Assembly: GCA_965656535.1 (NCBI GenBank)
Contig: CBFHKX010000003.1
Location: 62,001-126,000 of the forward strand
Source of the DNA: Lishizhenia sp965656535
GTDB taxonomy: Bacteria > Bacteroidota > Bacteroidia > Flavobacteriales_D > Crocinitomicaceae
Length of the DNA: 64,000 nucleotides
Reading direction: 5' to 3'
The position numbers were made by a program, and so were the translations under genes. Below the pieces are notes generated by a model, which did not search any database, was not told the origin of the DNA, and saw only the letters and a program-made list of their open reading frames with translations. Shown piece by piece: positions 52,213-60,621 of the stretch. Position 1 is the first letter of the stretch. Each line of letters opens with the position of its first letter.

Positions 52213-53805
52213 TTAATGTTTTACTTTAAATTCTGATGTCTTATGAAATGTTATTTCTGGATAGTCTCTTTCTGCCATTTGAAGTAAAAAAGGCGTTTCA
52301 GCTAAAAACACCAAATTTTCGTCTTTATCAACAGCAATGTTACCTGTTTTTGCACGTTGAAATTTTTCTATTTGTTCTTCATTGTCTGACGTTATCCAAC
52401 AGGCAAGATGGTAAGGTTTTGGAGTGAAAGAACATTTAGCTCCATATTCATGGGTTAATCTATGTAAGATTACATCAAACTGAAGTTGACCAACAGTACC
52501 TACAATCTTCCTATTTCCAGGTTGCTGAATGAATAATTGAGCTACTCCTTCGTCCATAAGTTGTTTAATACCCTTGTCTAGTTGTTTAGACTTCATTGGG
52601 TCGTTGTTTTGCAGTTCTTGGAAAATTTCTGGAGAGAAAGATGGAATACCTGTAAAGTTCATTATTTCTCCTTCGGTAAGTGTATCTCCGATTTTAAAGT
52701 TTCCAGAGTCGTATAAACCAACAACATCCCCTGGGAAAGCTTCTTCTACTACAGATTTATCGTTAGCCATGAAGGAAGTGGGGTTAGGGAACTTTAGTTT
52801 TTTATTTAATCGAATGTGCTTGTAGAATGTATTTCTTTCAAATTTACCGGATACAATTCTTAGAAAGGCAATTCTATCTCTATGCTTTGGGTCTAGGTTT
52901 GCATGGATTTTAAATACAAAGCCTGAGAATTTCGGATCGTTTGGCTCTACCCGTTTTACGTCTGTATCTCGTCCCCTAGGAGATGGAGATATTTGTACAA
53001 ACGCGTCTAGTAATTCTTTTACCCCAAAATTATTTACTGCAGATCCAAAAAATACTGGAGCAATTTCTCCAGACAAATAAGTTTCAGCGTCAAACGGTTC
53101 GTAAACGCCATTTATAAGCTCAACCTCTTCTCTAAGTTCATCTGCAAAAGATTCTCCTATTAAGGTATCTAGTTCTGGGTTATTTAAATCGCTAAAGGAA
53201 ACAACTTCTTCGGCAATTTTAGTTTTGTTGGCAGAGAATAAATTTAAGTTTTGATCAAAAAGATTGTAAACTCCTTTAAATCGATCACCCATTCCTATAG
53301 GCCAGGCGAGAGGTCTTACTTTAATGTCGAGCTTTGTTTCAAGTTCGTCCAAAAGGTCAAAGGCTTCTTTCCCGTCTCTGTCCATCTTATTTACAAAAAC
53401 GATTACGGGAGTTTTTCGCATTCTACATACCTCCATTAAGCGTTCGGTCTGTGCCTCAACACCATTTGCACAATCTATAACAAGTATTACACTATCAACT
53501 GCGGTTAATGTTCGGTAAGTATCTTCAGCAAAGTCTTTGTGACCTGGTGTATCTAAGATGTTTACTTGCTTTCCTTTGTATTTAAAAGCCATTACGGATG
53601 TAGCTACAGAAATACCTCTCTGTTTTTCTATTTCCATAAAGTCAGATGTAGCCGTTTTTTTTATTTTGTTATTTTTCACAGCTCCAGCGGTTTGAATAGC
53701 TCCACCGAAGAGAAGTAATTTTTCCGTTAAGGTTGTTTTACCAGCATCTGGGTGAGAGATTATACCAAAGGTTCTTCTTTTGTCTACAGCTTCTTTATAC
53801 TTCAT
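52213..53805 (-). CDS. prfC: Peptide chain release factor 3
   Basis: A 530-residue GTPase that removes RF1/RF2 from the ribosome. G1 SHPDAGKTTLTEK, the switch sequence EKQRGISVATSV, G3 DTPGHKDFAEDTYR and G4 NKMDRD are present. The C-terminal part has the RF3-specific GVAQLFI and GAVGQLQFDV-like VGTVGQLQFDV. Length is typical. A perfect TAnnTTTG element lies at 53867-53860. Confidence 0.96.
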   Translation of the reverse strand: MKYKEAVDKRRTFGIISHPDAGKTTLTEKLLLFGGAIQTAGAVKNNKIKKTATSDFMEIEKQRGISVATSVMAFKYKGKQVNILDTPGHKDFAEDTYRTLTAVDSVILVIDCANGVEAQTERLMEVCRMRKTPVIVFVNKMDRDGKEAFDLLDELETKLDIKVRPLAWPIGMGDRFKGVYNLFDQNLNLFSANKTKIAEEVVSFSDLNNPELDTLIGESFADELREEVELINGVYEPFDAETYLSGEIAPVFFGSAVNNFGVKELLDAFVQISPSPRGRDTDVKRVEPNDPKFSGFVFKIHANLDPKHRDRIAFLRIVSGKFERNTFYKHIRLNKKLKFPNPTSFMANDKSVVEEAFPGDVVGLYDSGNFKIGDTLTEGEIMNFTGIPSFSPEIFQELQNNDPMKSKQLDKGIKQLMDEGVAQLFIQQPGNRKIVGTVGQLQFDVILHRLTHEYGAKCSFTPKPYHLACWITSDNEEQIEKFQRAKTGNIAVDKDENLVFLAETPFLLQMAERDYPEITFHKTSEFKVKH

Positions 53806-53859
53806 AATTCAATCGATCTGATTTATAGATTTTTAACAGCGATTTCTATAAGTCGGTGA

Positions 53860-53867
53860 CAAAGGTA
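53860..53867 (-). promoter_or_regulatory. -7 promoter element of prfC
   Basis: TACCTTTG on the minus strand, a perfect TAnnTTTG match, 54 bases before the ATG. It sits back to back with the promoter of the L,D-transpeptidase gene. Confidence 0.5.
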
Positions 53868-53880
53868 CTGAGATTTTGTT

Positions 53881-53888
53881 TATTTTCG
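53881..53888 (+). promoter_or_regulatory. -7 element of the L,D-transpeptidase gene
   Basis: TATTTTCG, one change from TAnnTTTG, just before the GTG at 53895. It lies downstream of the longer GTG start at 53856 and argues against that start. Confidence 0.4.
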
Positions 53889-53894
53889 CTAGCT

Positions 53895-54620
53895 GTGAAA
53901 TTAAAAGAAGTGAATAAAATAGGTTGGTTAATCGTAGTTTTTCTTTTTTCATTCAATGCTTTCTGCGCTCATGATTCTGATTCCATATCGGTATCCAAAA
54001 TTGAAAATTGGAAACTAAGTATTGAGCAAAAGTACGAATGTCTGCAGGATACTACACTTAGTTTCGAGGCGTATGAGGAAGCCTTAAGAGGATATACTTT
54101 ATTAAAATCTGAGGAAAAGCTACCGTCTTCTAAGTATATTACCATTATTGATTTTAGTCAGCATTCTTCTAAAAAAAGACTATACATCATAAATGTAACT
54201 GATAATGTTATTGTTAAACGCACTTTTTGTGCACATGGTAAACGAACAGGAAATGAATTAGCCAAAAACTTTAGTAATGAACACGGTAGTAATATGAGCA
54301 GTCTAGGCTTTTATCTTACAGAAGATACTTACAGCGGTAAGTTCGATTTAGCTTTGCGTTTGCAAGGTTTGGAAGCATCAAATAATAAGGCGAGGAGCAG
54401 AGGTGTTGTAATTCATGGTGCAGAATATGCTACTGAAGATTTTTTGATGGAGAATGGAAGATTAGGCCGAAGTTTAGGTTGTCCTGCAATACCCTTAAAT
54501 GAAGCTCCTGAAATTATAAGCAGTATTAAAGATGGAAGTCTGGTTTACATTTATCACCCCACGAAAAGTTACCGACGACAATCTCGTATCCTAAGGAATT
54601 ATGATTTTTTAGAATTATAG
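53895..54620 (+). CDS. YkuD-type L,D-transpeptidase
   Basis: A 241-residue peptidoglycan cross-linking or editing enzyme. An N-terminal signal segment (IGWLIVVFLFSFNAFCA) targets it to the periplasm. The catalytic core shows KRTFCAHGKRTGNE, VVIHGAEYATEDF and the nucleophile site GRSLGCPAIPL, with Cys in LGCPA. It is of the murein L,D-transpeptidase catalytic domain family (YkuD_2). The start is a GTG. The GTG at 53895 was chosen because the frame at 53856 begins before the promoter. It is a lone gene divergent from prfC. Confidence 0.9.
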   Translation: MKLKEVNKIGWLIVVFLFSFNAFCAHDSDSISVSKIENWKLSIEQKYECLQDTTLSFEAYEEALRGYTLLKSEEKLPSSKYITIIDFSQHSSKKRLYIINVTDNVIVKRTFCAHGKRTGNELAKNFSNEHGSNMSSLGFYLTEDTYSGKFDLALRLQGLEASNNKARSRGVVIHGAEYATEDFLMENGRLGRSLGCPAIPLNEAPEIISSIKDGSLVYIYHPTKSYRRQSRILRNYDFLEL

Positions 54621-54637
54621 TTGATTAGTTAGCATAG

Positions 54638-56026
54638 CTAGAATATTTTTCCAGGATTTAAAATCCCGTTCGGATCGAACACTTTTTTTATTTCTCGCAT
54701 TAAATTCAACTGAACTTCAGAAAAAGCAATTGGCATATATCTTTTTTGAACTAAACCAATACCGTGTTCGCCAGATATTGTACCTCCTAAACGAACCACT
54801 AATTCAAATATTTCAGTTATTGCTTTTGGTAGTTCATCGTTCCATTGCACATCGGTTAATTCACCCTTAATTATATTAACATGCAGGTTTCCGTCTCCAG
54901 CATGACCATAACAAACGGATTTAAAACCATATCTGCATCCAATTTCCTTAACACCTGCTAATAGTTTAGGCAACTCATACCTCGGTACAACGGTATCTTC
55001 TTCTTTATAAACAGAATGCGCCTTTACAGCTTCACCTACCTTACGTCTTAACTTCCAAAGTGTATCTTTTTGTGCTTCGCTTTCAGCAAATAGAATTTCG
55101 TCTGTTTTAAAATCTTCCAACAAGACCATTATTTTTTCACAGTCTTTAAATAACAAGTCGGGATTAAAACCATCTACCTCAATTAAAAGATGTGCAGCAT
55201 GATTTTCTTTTACTTCAACAGAAATGTCATCGTTGTATTGGATTGTCCATAAAAGCGCATCACGCTCCATAAATTCTAAACCGCTTGGCGTTATGCCGGC
55301 TTTAAATATTTCTGCAACAGCTCTGCATGCTTCTTCGGCAGCATAAAATGGCACTAGCATTAATAAAGTATGCGTCGGATGCGGAATTAGTTTTAAAACA
55401 ATTTTAGTAATTATACCTAAAGTTCCTTCACTTCCTACAACAAGTTGAGTTAAATTATAACCCGTAGCATTTTTCAATACATTCGCACCTGTCCAAATAA
55501 TTTCACCAGTCGGCAAAACAACTTCTAAGTTTAAAACATACTCGTTTGTAACGCCGTACTTTACGGCTTTCGGACCACCACTATTTTCTGAAACATTACC
55601 ACCAATAAAACAGCTTCCTTTGCTCGCAGGATCTGGAGGATAAAAAAGTCCTTTTTCTTTTACAGTATTTTGTAGAACCTCTGTAATTACACCCGGCTCG
55701 GTTGTAACTTGATGGTTGTTGGTGTCAATTTCAATAATTTTGTTAAAACGTTCCATACTCAAGGCAATCCCATTTTTGTTTGGAATTGCTCCTCCGCTTA
55801 AACCTGTTCTAGCTCCTTGCGGTGTAACTGTGATATTATTGGCATTACAATAAGCCAATATCGCAGCAATTTCTTTTGTGTTTTCTGGTACCAAAACCAT
55901 GGCAGGCAAAACAGATAAATCTTCGGTTTCGTCTTTACTATGTTTATATAAACTGTCAGAGTCAACCTTACATCGGTCTCCAAGTAGAGTGGAAAAGTAA
56001 GTTATATGGGTTTTAATTGTGTTCAT
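54638..56026 (-). CDS. FAD-linked oxidase, GlcD/D-lactate dehydrogenase-like
   Basis: A 462-residue flavoprotein of the VAO family. The FAD-binding part has VTPQGARTGLSGGAIP and GSCFIGGNVSENSGGPKAVKYGVT, the C-terminal substrate domain has YGHAGDGNLHVNI and SGEHGIGLVQKRYM, with its conserved His residues. These oxidise D-lactate, glycolate or other 2-hydroxy acids. The substrate is not decided by sequence. Its ATG overlaps the gmhA stop (TAATG), so it is translated with gmhA. Confidence 0.92.
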   Translation of the reverse strand: MNTIKTHITYFSTLLGDRCKVDSDSLYKHSKDETEDLSVLPAMVLVPENTKEIAAILAYCNANNITVTPQGARTGLSGGAIPNKNGIALSMERFNKIIEIDTNNHQVTTEPGVITEVLQNTVKEKGLFYPPDPASKGSCFIGGNVSENSGGPKAVKYGVTNEYVLNLEVVLPTGEIIWTGANVLKNATGYNLTQLVVGSEGTLGIITKIVLKLIPHPTHTLLMLVPFYAAEEACRAVAEIFKAGITPSGLEFMERDALLWTIQYNDDISVEVKENHAAHLLIEVDGFNPDLLFKDCEKIMVLLEDFKTDEILFAESEAQKDTLWKLRRKVGEAVKAHSVYKEEDTVVPRYELPKLLAGVKEIGCRYGFKSVCYGHAGDGNLHVNIIKGELTDVQWNDELPKAITEIFELVVRLGGTISGEHGIGLVQKRYMPIAFSEVQLNLMREIKKVFDPNGILNPGKIF

Positions 56027-56592
56027 TATAAGTTTCGCTCTACAAAGTCAATTAAACTATGAATTACCTTGATGTGTATTTCTTGAGCTCTATCTGCATA
56101 TTTAGACTTTGGTGCTCTTATTTCTACATCGCATATTGATGCCATTTTACCACCGTCTTTTCCTGTTAAACCAATAACTTTCATTCCTTTAGCTTTTGCA
56201 GCGTTTATAGCTTTAATAATGTTTTTAGAGTTTCCACTGGTTGAGATTGCTAAAAGAACATCTCCAGTTCTTCCAACTCCCTCTATGTATCTAGAAAATA
56301 CATCTTCGTATCCGTAATCATTACTAACGCACGACATGTGTGATACATCAGATATTGAAATAGCGCCAATTGCCGGACGATTATCTCTATATCTACCTGT
56401 TAATTCTTCAGCAAAATGCATGGCATCACACATAGAGCCTCCATTTCCACAAGAAATAACTTTACCTTCTTTTCTAAAGCTTGTAACCAAGAGGTTTCCT
56501 GCTCGTTCTATAGCTTTGAAGTTTTCATCATTACTGTTAAATAAGTGTAAAATTTCGGCTGCCTCCAAAAAATGGTCTGCAATTTGTTTCAT
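56026..56592 (-). CDS. gmhA: Sedoheptulose 7-phosphate isomerase GmhA
   Basis: A 188-residue SIS-domain enzyme making D-glycero-D-manno-heptose 7-phosphate, first step of ADP-heptose and LPS inner core. It matches along its length: KVISCGNGGSMCDAMHFAEELTGRYRDNRPAI, ISISDVSHMSCVSNDYGYEDVFSRYIEGVGRTGDVLLAISTSGNS and KVIGLTGKDGGKMA, with His/Glu ligands in AQEIHIKVIHSLIDFVE. The start is the ATG at 56592. The longer TTG at 56616 overlaps a promoter. HldE and GmhB genes are not in the window. It overlaps the FAD oxidase by one base. Confidence 0.95.
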   Translation of the reverse strand: MKQIADHFLEAAEILHLFNSNDENFKAIERAGNLLVTSFRKEGKVISCGNGGSMCDAMHFAEELTGRYRDNRPAIGAISISDVSHMSCVSNDYGYEDVFSRYIEGVGRTGDVLLAISTSGNSKNIIKAINAAKAKGMKVIGLTGKDGGKMASICDVEIRAPKSKYADRAQEIHIKVIHSLIDFVERNL

Positions 56593-56613
56593 GCTGTTTG
56601 AAATTGATTTCTT

Positions 56614-56621
56614 CAAAAATA
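56614..56621 (-). promoter_or_regulatory. -7 promoter element of gmhA
   Basis: TATTTTTG on the minus strand, a perfect TAnnTTTG match, 21 bases before the ATG at 56592. Confidence 0.5.
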
Positions 56622-56665
56622 AATAAAAATGGAAGTTAGCAATCTGTAATTTTAAACAAGTTTGC

Positions 56666-56673
56666 TATATTTG
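56666..56673 (+). promoter_or_regulatory. -7 promoter element of the 56717 gene
   Basis: TATATTTG, a perfect TAnnTTTG match, 43 bases before the ATG at 56717. Confidence 0.45.
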
Positions 56674-56716
56674 ACAACCGTGATACTGTTAAGGTACACA
56701 AAAACAACGAAATATT

Positions 56717-57142
56717 ATGAAAAAAACGTTACTTGCACTGTTTGCATTTTTCTTAACTACGGCAGTTTTTGCCCAAGAACCTACGTGTTTTGAAAGATTA
56801 GAAAAAGCTTTTGAGAAAAGAGGTTCATATACAGTAGCAGATGATATGCACCGAAATGTTATTATTAGTTTTTTCGAAGACGGTGATTCTTTTTGTGTAA
56901 AAGGAAAAGCAAGAGTAGAAAATGGAGTAGTGGTTGCTATTTTTGTTTTTTATGAAGATGCGACTTCAGAGTTATTCGACAAGAAGTTTTATAATAAAAC
57001 AAAGAAAGAGCCGGTAATCACCAATGGAATATCTGAAATGATATATACAGCAGACGGTGAACAGCTTAGAATTGTATTTATTGATAAGTTAAAACCAAAA
57101 TCTAAAAGATATCAGGCAGTAGAGTTGCCTTCTGATCTATAA
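56717..57142 (+). CDS. Small secreted protein of unknown function
   Basis: A 141-residue protein with a signal peptide (MKKTLLALFAFFLTTAVFAQ). The mature part is small and mixed: TCFERLEKAFEKRGSYTVADDMHRNVIISFFEDG, then short strands (VVVAIFVFYED, LRIVFIDKL). It has two Cys (FERL start and DSFCVKGK), which could pair. No family is recognised. It is a lone gene between a promoter and a terminator. Confidence 0.65.
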   Translation: MKKTLLALFAFFLTTAVFAQEPTCFERLEKAFEKRGSYTVADDMHRNVIISFFEDGDSFCVKGKARVENGVVVAIFVFYEDATSELFDKKFYNKTKKEPVITNGISEMIYTADGEQLRIVFIDKLKPKSKRYQAVELPSDL

Positions 57143-57157
57143 AATATATTTAAAAAA

Positions 57158-57188
57158 TGAAAAGCCTTACTTGTGTAAGGCTTTTTTT
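57158..57188 (+). terminator. Rho-independent terminator
   Basis: AAAGCCTTAC (57161-57170) pairs with GTAAGGCTTT (57175-57184) around a four-base loop, followed by T. Confidence 0.9.
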
Positions 57189-57328
57189 GTTTATCCTATT
57201 TTACAAATCAATTTATTAGTTATTGATTTTCGCATTTTAACTGATTAATTTACAGCTAGCTAAAACATAATTAATGGGTTGTGATATGCCGTTATTGCTA
57301 GATTTGTTAATAACCCTAAAGATTATAG

Positions 57329-57359
57329 TTGAATTTACCGATTTGAAATGATATATTTG
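57329..57359 (+). promoter_or_regulatory. Promoter of secDF
   Basis: TTG (57329-57331), 20 bases, then TATATTTG (57352-57359), a perfect -7. The ATG is at 57395. Confidence 0.55.
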
Positions 57360-57394
57360 CCAGCTATATTTAAACACAAACATAAGATTACGAC

Positions 57395-60300
57395 ATGCGT
57401 AACAAAGGATTTTTTTGGTTTTTCACAATTGTATTAGCAGTTGTTTGTATCTACCAGTTATCGTTCACTTTCATTGCTAATGGAGTTGAATCAGAAGCAG
57501 AAGCAAATGCAGACGCTAGTGTAGAAGAAATGTTTGCTTCGGCAGCAGAACTAGATACATTGCTCTTACCTAACGGTACTAAAGTTGCTAAAAACGACCC
57601 AGAGGCTAGAGATTTGGCTAAGTCGGCTTTTGTAAACGACATTCTCAAGAACAAGAACGAAGAGGAAGTATTTTTAGGAAGTACTTACAAAGATGTTAAA
57701 GGTAAAAGTATCGCTTTAGGGCTTGACTTGAAAGGTGGGATGTCTGTGACATTGCAGTTATCTATGCCGGATTTAGTCAAAAACTATGCTGTTAGTCCTA
57801 AAATTGAACGTTTCAGTAAACCTTTTAATACAGCTGTAGATGCCTACAATGCAGAAGGAGGAGATTTTATTACACTTTTCGCTCAAGAATTTAAAAAGGC
57901 ACATCCAGAAAGACCTTTGATTAAGGAGTTTTCAACTGAAGCCGTGATAGGTGAAATTGGATCTAAGGCAACCGATGAAGAAGTTATTAATTATCTAACT
58001 GGCTTAGCAGACAATGCTTTGGATGGAGTTGAAACCATAATGGCCAACAGAATTAACCAATTCGGTGTTGCACAACCAAACATTACAAAAGATGTAGAGT
58101 CTAACAGAATATACATTGAATTACCAGGTGTTAAGGATCAAGAAACGGTAAGGTCGCGTATACAAGGTTCTGCTAACTTAGAATTTTACCATGCTTTAAA
58201 AGGTACGCAAGTTGGTGGTATTTTGAATGCTTTAGCTACATCTGAAGAAGATTTATTAGAAGCATTGGAAGAAACTGAGACAAACGATTCGACTGATATT
58301 GCTTCCTCAGACTCATTATCTAACCCTGCAGACTCATTGAACCTAGATGATATTTTAGGCGAAGAAACAGAAGACTTAGCAGAAGATAAGGAGCAGAATG
58401 AATTCTTAAAATATTTTAGAATAAACGCTTCTGAAGAAGGTTTTCTTCCTAGTCCGCAATTAGGATACGCTAAAGCTGCAGATACAGCTAAGGTTAATCA
58501 ATTAATAGCGGAGCGTTATGACGAGTTAGGAATCGAAAACGTTTTATTTGCTTGGGGTAATGCCGGTATTAAATTATTACAAGATAACGATACGCTATAC
58601 CACGCTTTATATGCTTTAGAAATACCAGAAGACGGAAAAGCTAGAGTAGGTGGAGCAGATATTGATGAAGCTAGAGTAGGATCTAACGAAGGTAAGATTG
58701 TTATTTTGGTTGATATGACATCTGAAGGTCAGGAAGAATGGAAAAACATGACTTCTGATTATCAGCCTAGAGGAAATCAGCCGAATGATTTTGAGTTTGT
58801 TGCCATAGCGATGGATGGAAAAGTATTTAGTGCACCTTCTATCAATTCAGTAATTGAAGGAGGAAGTACAGAAATTTCAGGTAACTTTAAGCTAGACGAA
58901 GCACAAGAAATTGTAAATCTATTAAATGGTGGTGCTTTACCAGCGCCTGTTGTAATTGTAGAAGAAGCAGTAGTTGGACCTACAATTGGTGCGGAAAACG
59001 CATCATCTGGACTTTTATCTTTCGGTTTTGCTCTTGCATTGGTCTTAATTTATATGATTTTTTACTACGGTAAAGCTGGTGTAGTTGCAGATATTGCACT
59101 TGTTGCAAACATTATATTTATTTTAGGTTGTCTTGCTTCCTTCGGAGCCGTACTTACTTTGGCAGGTATTGCAGGTATTGTACTTACTATTGGTATGTCT
59201 GTTGATGCAAACGTACTTATCTTTGAAAGAATAAGAGAGGAAGTTGCTGAAGGAAAAGGAATGAAATTAGCTGTTAAAGATGGTTACAAGAAAGCACTGT
59301 CTTCTATTCTAGATGCAAACGTTACCACTTTATTAGTTGCTTTCGTATTGAAGTCATTTGGTTCAGGACCCATAGAATCTTTTGCTTCTACTTTAATCAT
59401 AGGTATTTTTACATCTGTATTCGCTGCTGTTGTAATTACTAGATTGATTTTTGAATGGCAACTTGCTAAAAACGGATCAATTAATTTCTCAACAAAACTT
59501 ACAAAAGGCGCATTTAAAAACTTAAACTTTAAGTTTATTAAAAATAGAAAGAAGTTTTACATTGTTTCTGGGTTATTAGTAATACTAGGTTTAGTTGCAA
59601 TATTTACAAGAGAGCTCAAGCCTTCTGTAGAATTTTCTGGAGGTAGATCTTATGAGATGCTTTTTGATAAGCAAGTAGGAAACCGGATCGATGCAATTGA
59701 AAAAGACTTAAGAGCGGTTTTAGTTACTGAAGATGGAAAAAAAGCATCTGTAGAAGTAAAATCAAGAAATTCGGATTTCAGATTAGAGATTGCAACTGAC
59801 TTCTTATCGGGTGTTCCACAATCAGAAACACGTGTTCAGGACAAGATTAAAGAAGCCTTGAACGGAGAGAAATATGGTTCTGCAACAATAGAGAATTCTA
59901 GATCAGTTTCTGCTGGTGTTTCAGAAGAATTAAAGTCGTCATCTTATATTTCGATTTTCTTATCATTAATCATCATCTTCGTATATATCTTAATTAGATT
60001 TGGAAGATGGCAATATGGTTTAGGCGCTTTACTTGCAATGGCACATGATGTTATCATTGTTTTAGGAGTGTTTGCTGGTTTACACGGAATTATGCCATTT
60101 AACATGGAAGTAGATCAAGCATTTATTGCTGCGATTTTAACAGTTGTTGGTTATTCAATCAACGATACAGTTGTTGTATTTGACAGGATTAGAGAATATT
60201 TAGCTAAGTACAGAGGTACAGATAGAAAAGAAGTTATTAATACTGCGTTGAACTCTACTCTAAGTAGAACAATCAATACATCGTTATCTACTTTTGTGGT

Positions 60301-60478
60301 ACTTCTAACTATTTTCATTTTTGATAGTGGAGCAATTAAAGGCTTTGTATTTGCCTTAATGATTGGTGTGGTTGTAGGTACTTACTCATCTATTTGTATT
60401 GCAACTCCAGCTATTGTAGATTTAGTAAAAGACAAAATTTCACCAAAGAAAAAGGAAGAAGCTACAGCTAAGGCTTAA
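57395..60478 (+). CDS. secDF: Protein translocase subunit SecDF (fused)
   Basis: A 1027-residue fusion of SecD and SecF, using the proton motive force to complete Sec export. The SecD part has the N-terminal helix, the GLDLKGGMSVTLQL signature, the periplasmic P1 region and five helices with IGMSVDANVLIFERIREE. The SecF part starts near 715 with VEFSGGRSYEM and carries VVGYSINDTVVVFDRIRE. The fused form is usual in Bacteroidota. An insertion of about 60 residues rich in Asp, Glu and Ser (about 285-345) lies in the SecD periplasmic part. It has its own promoter and terminator. Confidence 0.96.
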   Translation: MRNKGFFWFFTIVLAVVCIYQLSFTFIANGVESEAEANADASVEEMFASAAELDTLLLPNGTKVAKNDPEARDLAKSAFVNDILKNKNEEEVFLGSTYKDVKGKSIALGLDLKGGMSVTLQLSMPDLVKNYAVSPKIERFSKPFNTAVDAYNAEGGDFITLFAQEFKKAHPERPLIKEFSTEAVIGEIGSKATDEEVINYLTGLADNALDGVETIMANRINQFGVAQPNITKDVESNRIYIELPGVKDQETVRSRIQGSANLEFYHALKGTQVGGILNALATSEEDLLEALEETETNDSTDIASSDSLSNPADSLNLDDILGEETEDLAEDKEQNEFLKYFRINASEEGFLPSPQLGYAKAADTAKVNQLIAERYDELGIENVLFAWGNAGIKLLQDNDTLYHALYALEIPEDGKARVGGADIDEARVGSNEGKIVILVDMTSEGQEEWKNMTSDYQPRGNQPNDFEFVAIAMDGKVFSAPSINSVIEGGSTEISGNFKLDEAQEIVNLLNGGALPAPVVIVEEAVVGPTIGAENASSGLLSFGFALALVLIYMIFYYGKAGVVADIALVANIIFILGCLASFGAVLTLAGIAGIVLTIGMSVDANVLIFERIREEVAEGKGMKLAVKDGYKKALSSILDANVTTLLVAFVLKSFGSGPIESFASTLIIGIFTSVFAAVVITRLIFEWQLAKNGSINFSTKLTKGAFKNLNFKFIKNRKKFYIVSGLLVILGLVAIFTRELKPSVEFSGGRSYEMLFDKQVGNRIDAIEKDLRAVLVTEDGKKASVEVKSRNSDFRLEIATDFLSGVPQSETRVQDKIKEALNGEKYGSATIENSRSVSAGVSEELKSSSYISIFLSLIIIFVYILIRFGRWQYGLGALLAMAHDVIIVLGVFAGLHGIMPFNMEVDQAFIAAILTVVGYSINDTVVVFDRIREYLAKYRGTDRKEVINTALNSTLSRTINTSLSTFVVLLTIFIFDSGAIKGFVFALMIGVVVGTYSSICIATPAIVDLVKDKISPKKKEEATAKA

Positions 60479-60502
60479 TTCTTTTAAAATAAATAGATTA
60501 GT

Positions 60503-60537
60503 AGTCCTTTCTCTTAATTGAGGAAGGACTTTTTTTG
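60503..60537 (+). terminator. Rho-independent terminator of secDF
   Basis: AGTCCTTTCTC (60503-60513) pairs with GAGGAAGGACT (60520-60530), allowing one bulge or mismatch, followed by seven T. Confidence 0.85.
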
Positions 60538-60621
60538 TTGTTCACATTTAAGGCTGAATATCTAATTTCTTTAGCTGTGAAAAGCGAGTAAAGAATTCTT
60601 AATTTCATAAAAATATTTCTA

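Noticed and set aside
53856..53894. Longer L,D-transpeptidase from GTG 53856
   Set aside because: A promoter-like box at 53881-53888 lies inside the extra segment, and the signal peptide starts later.
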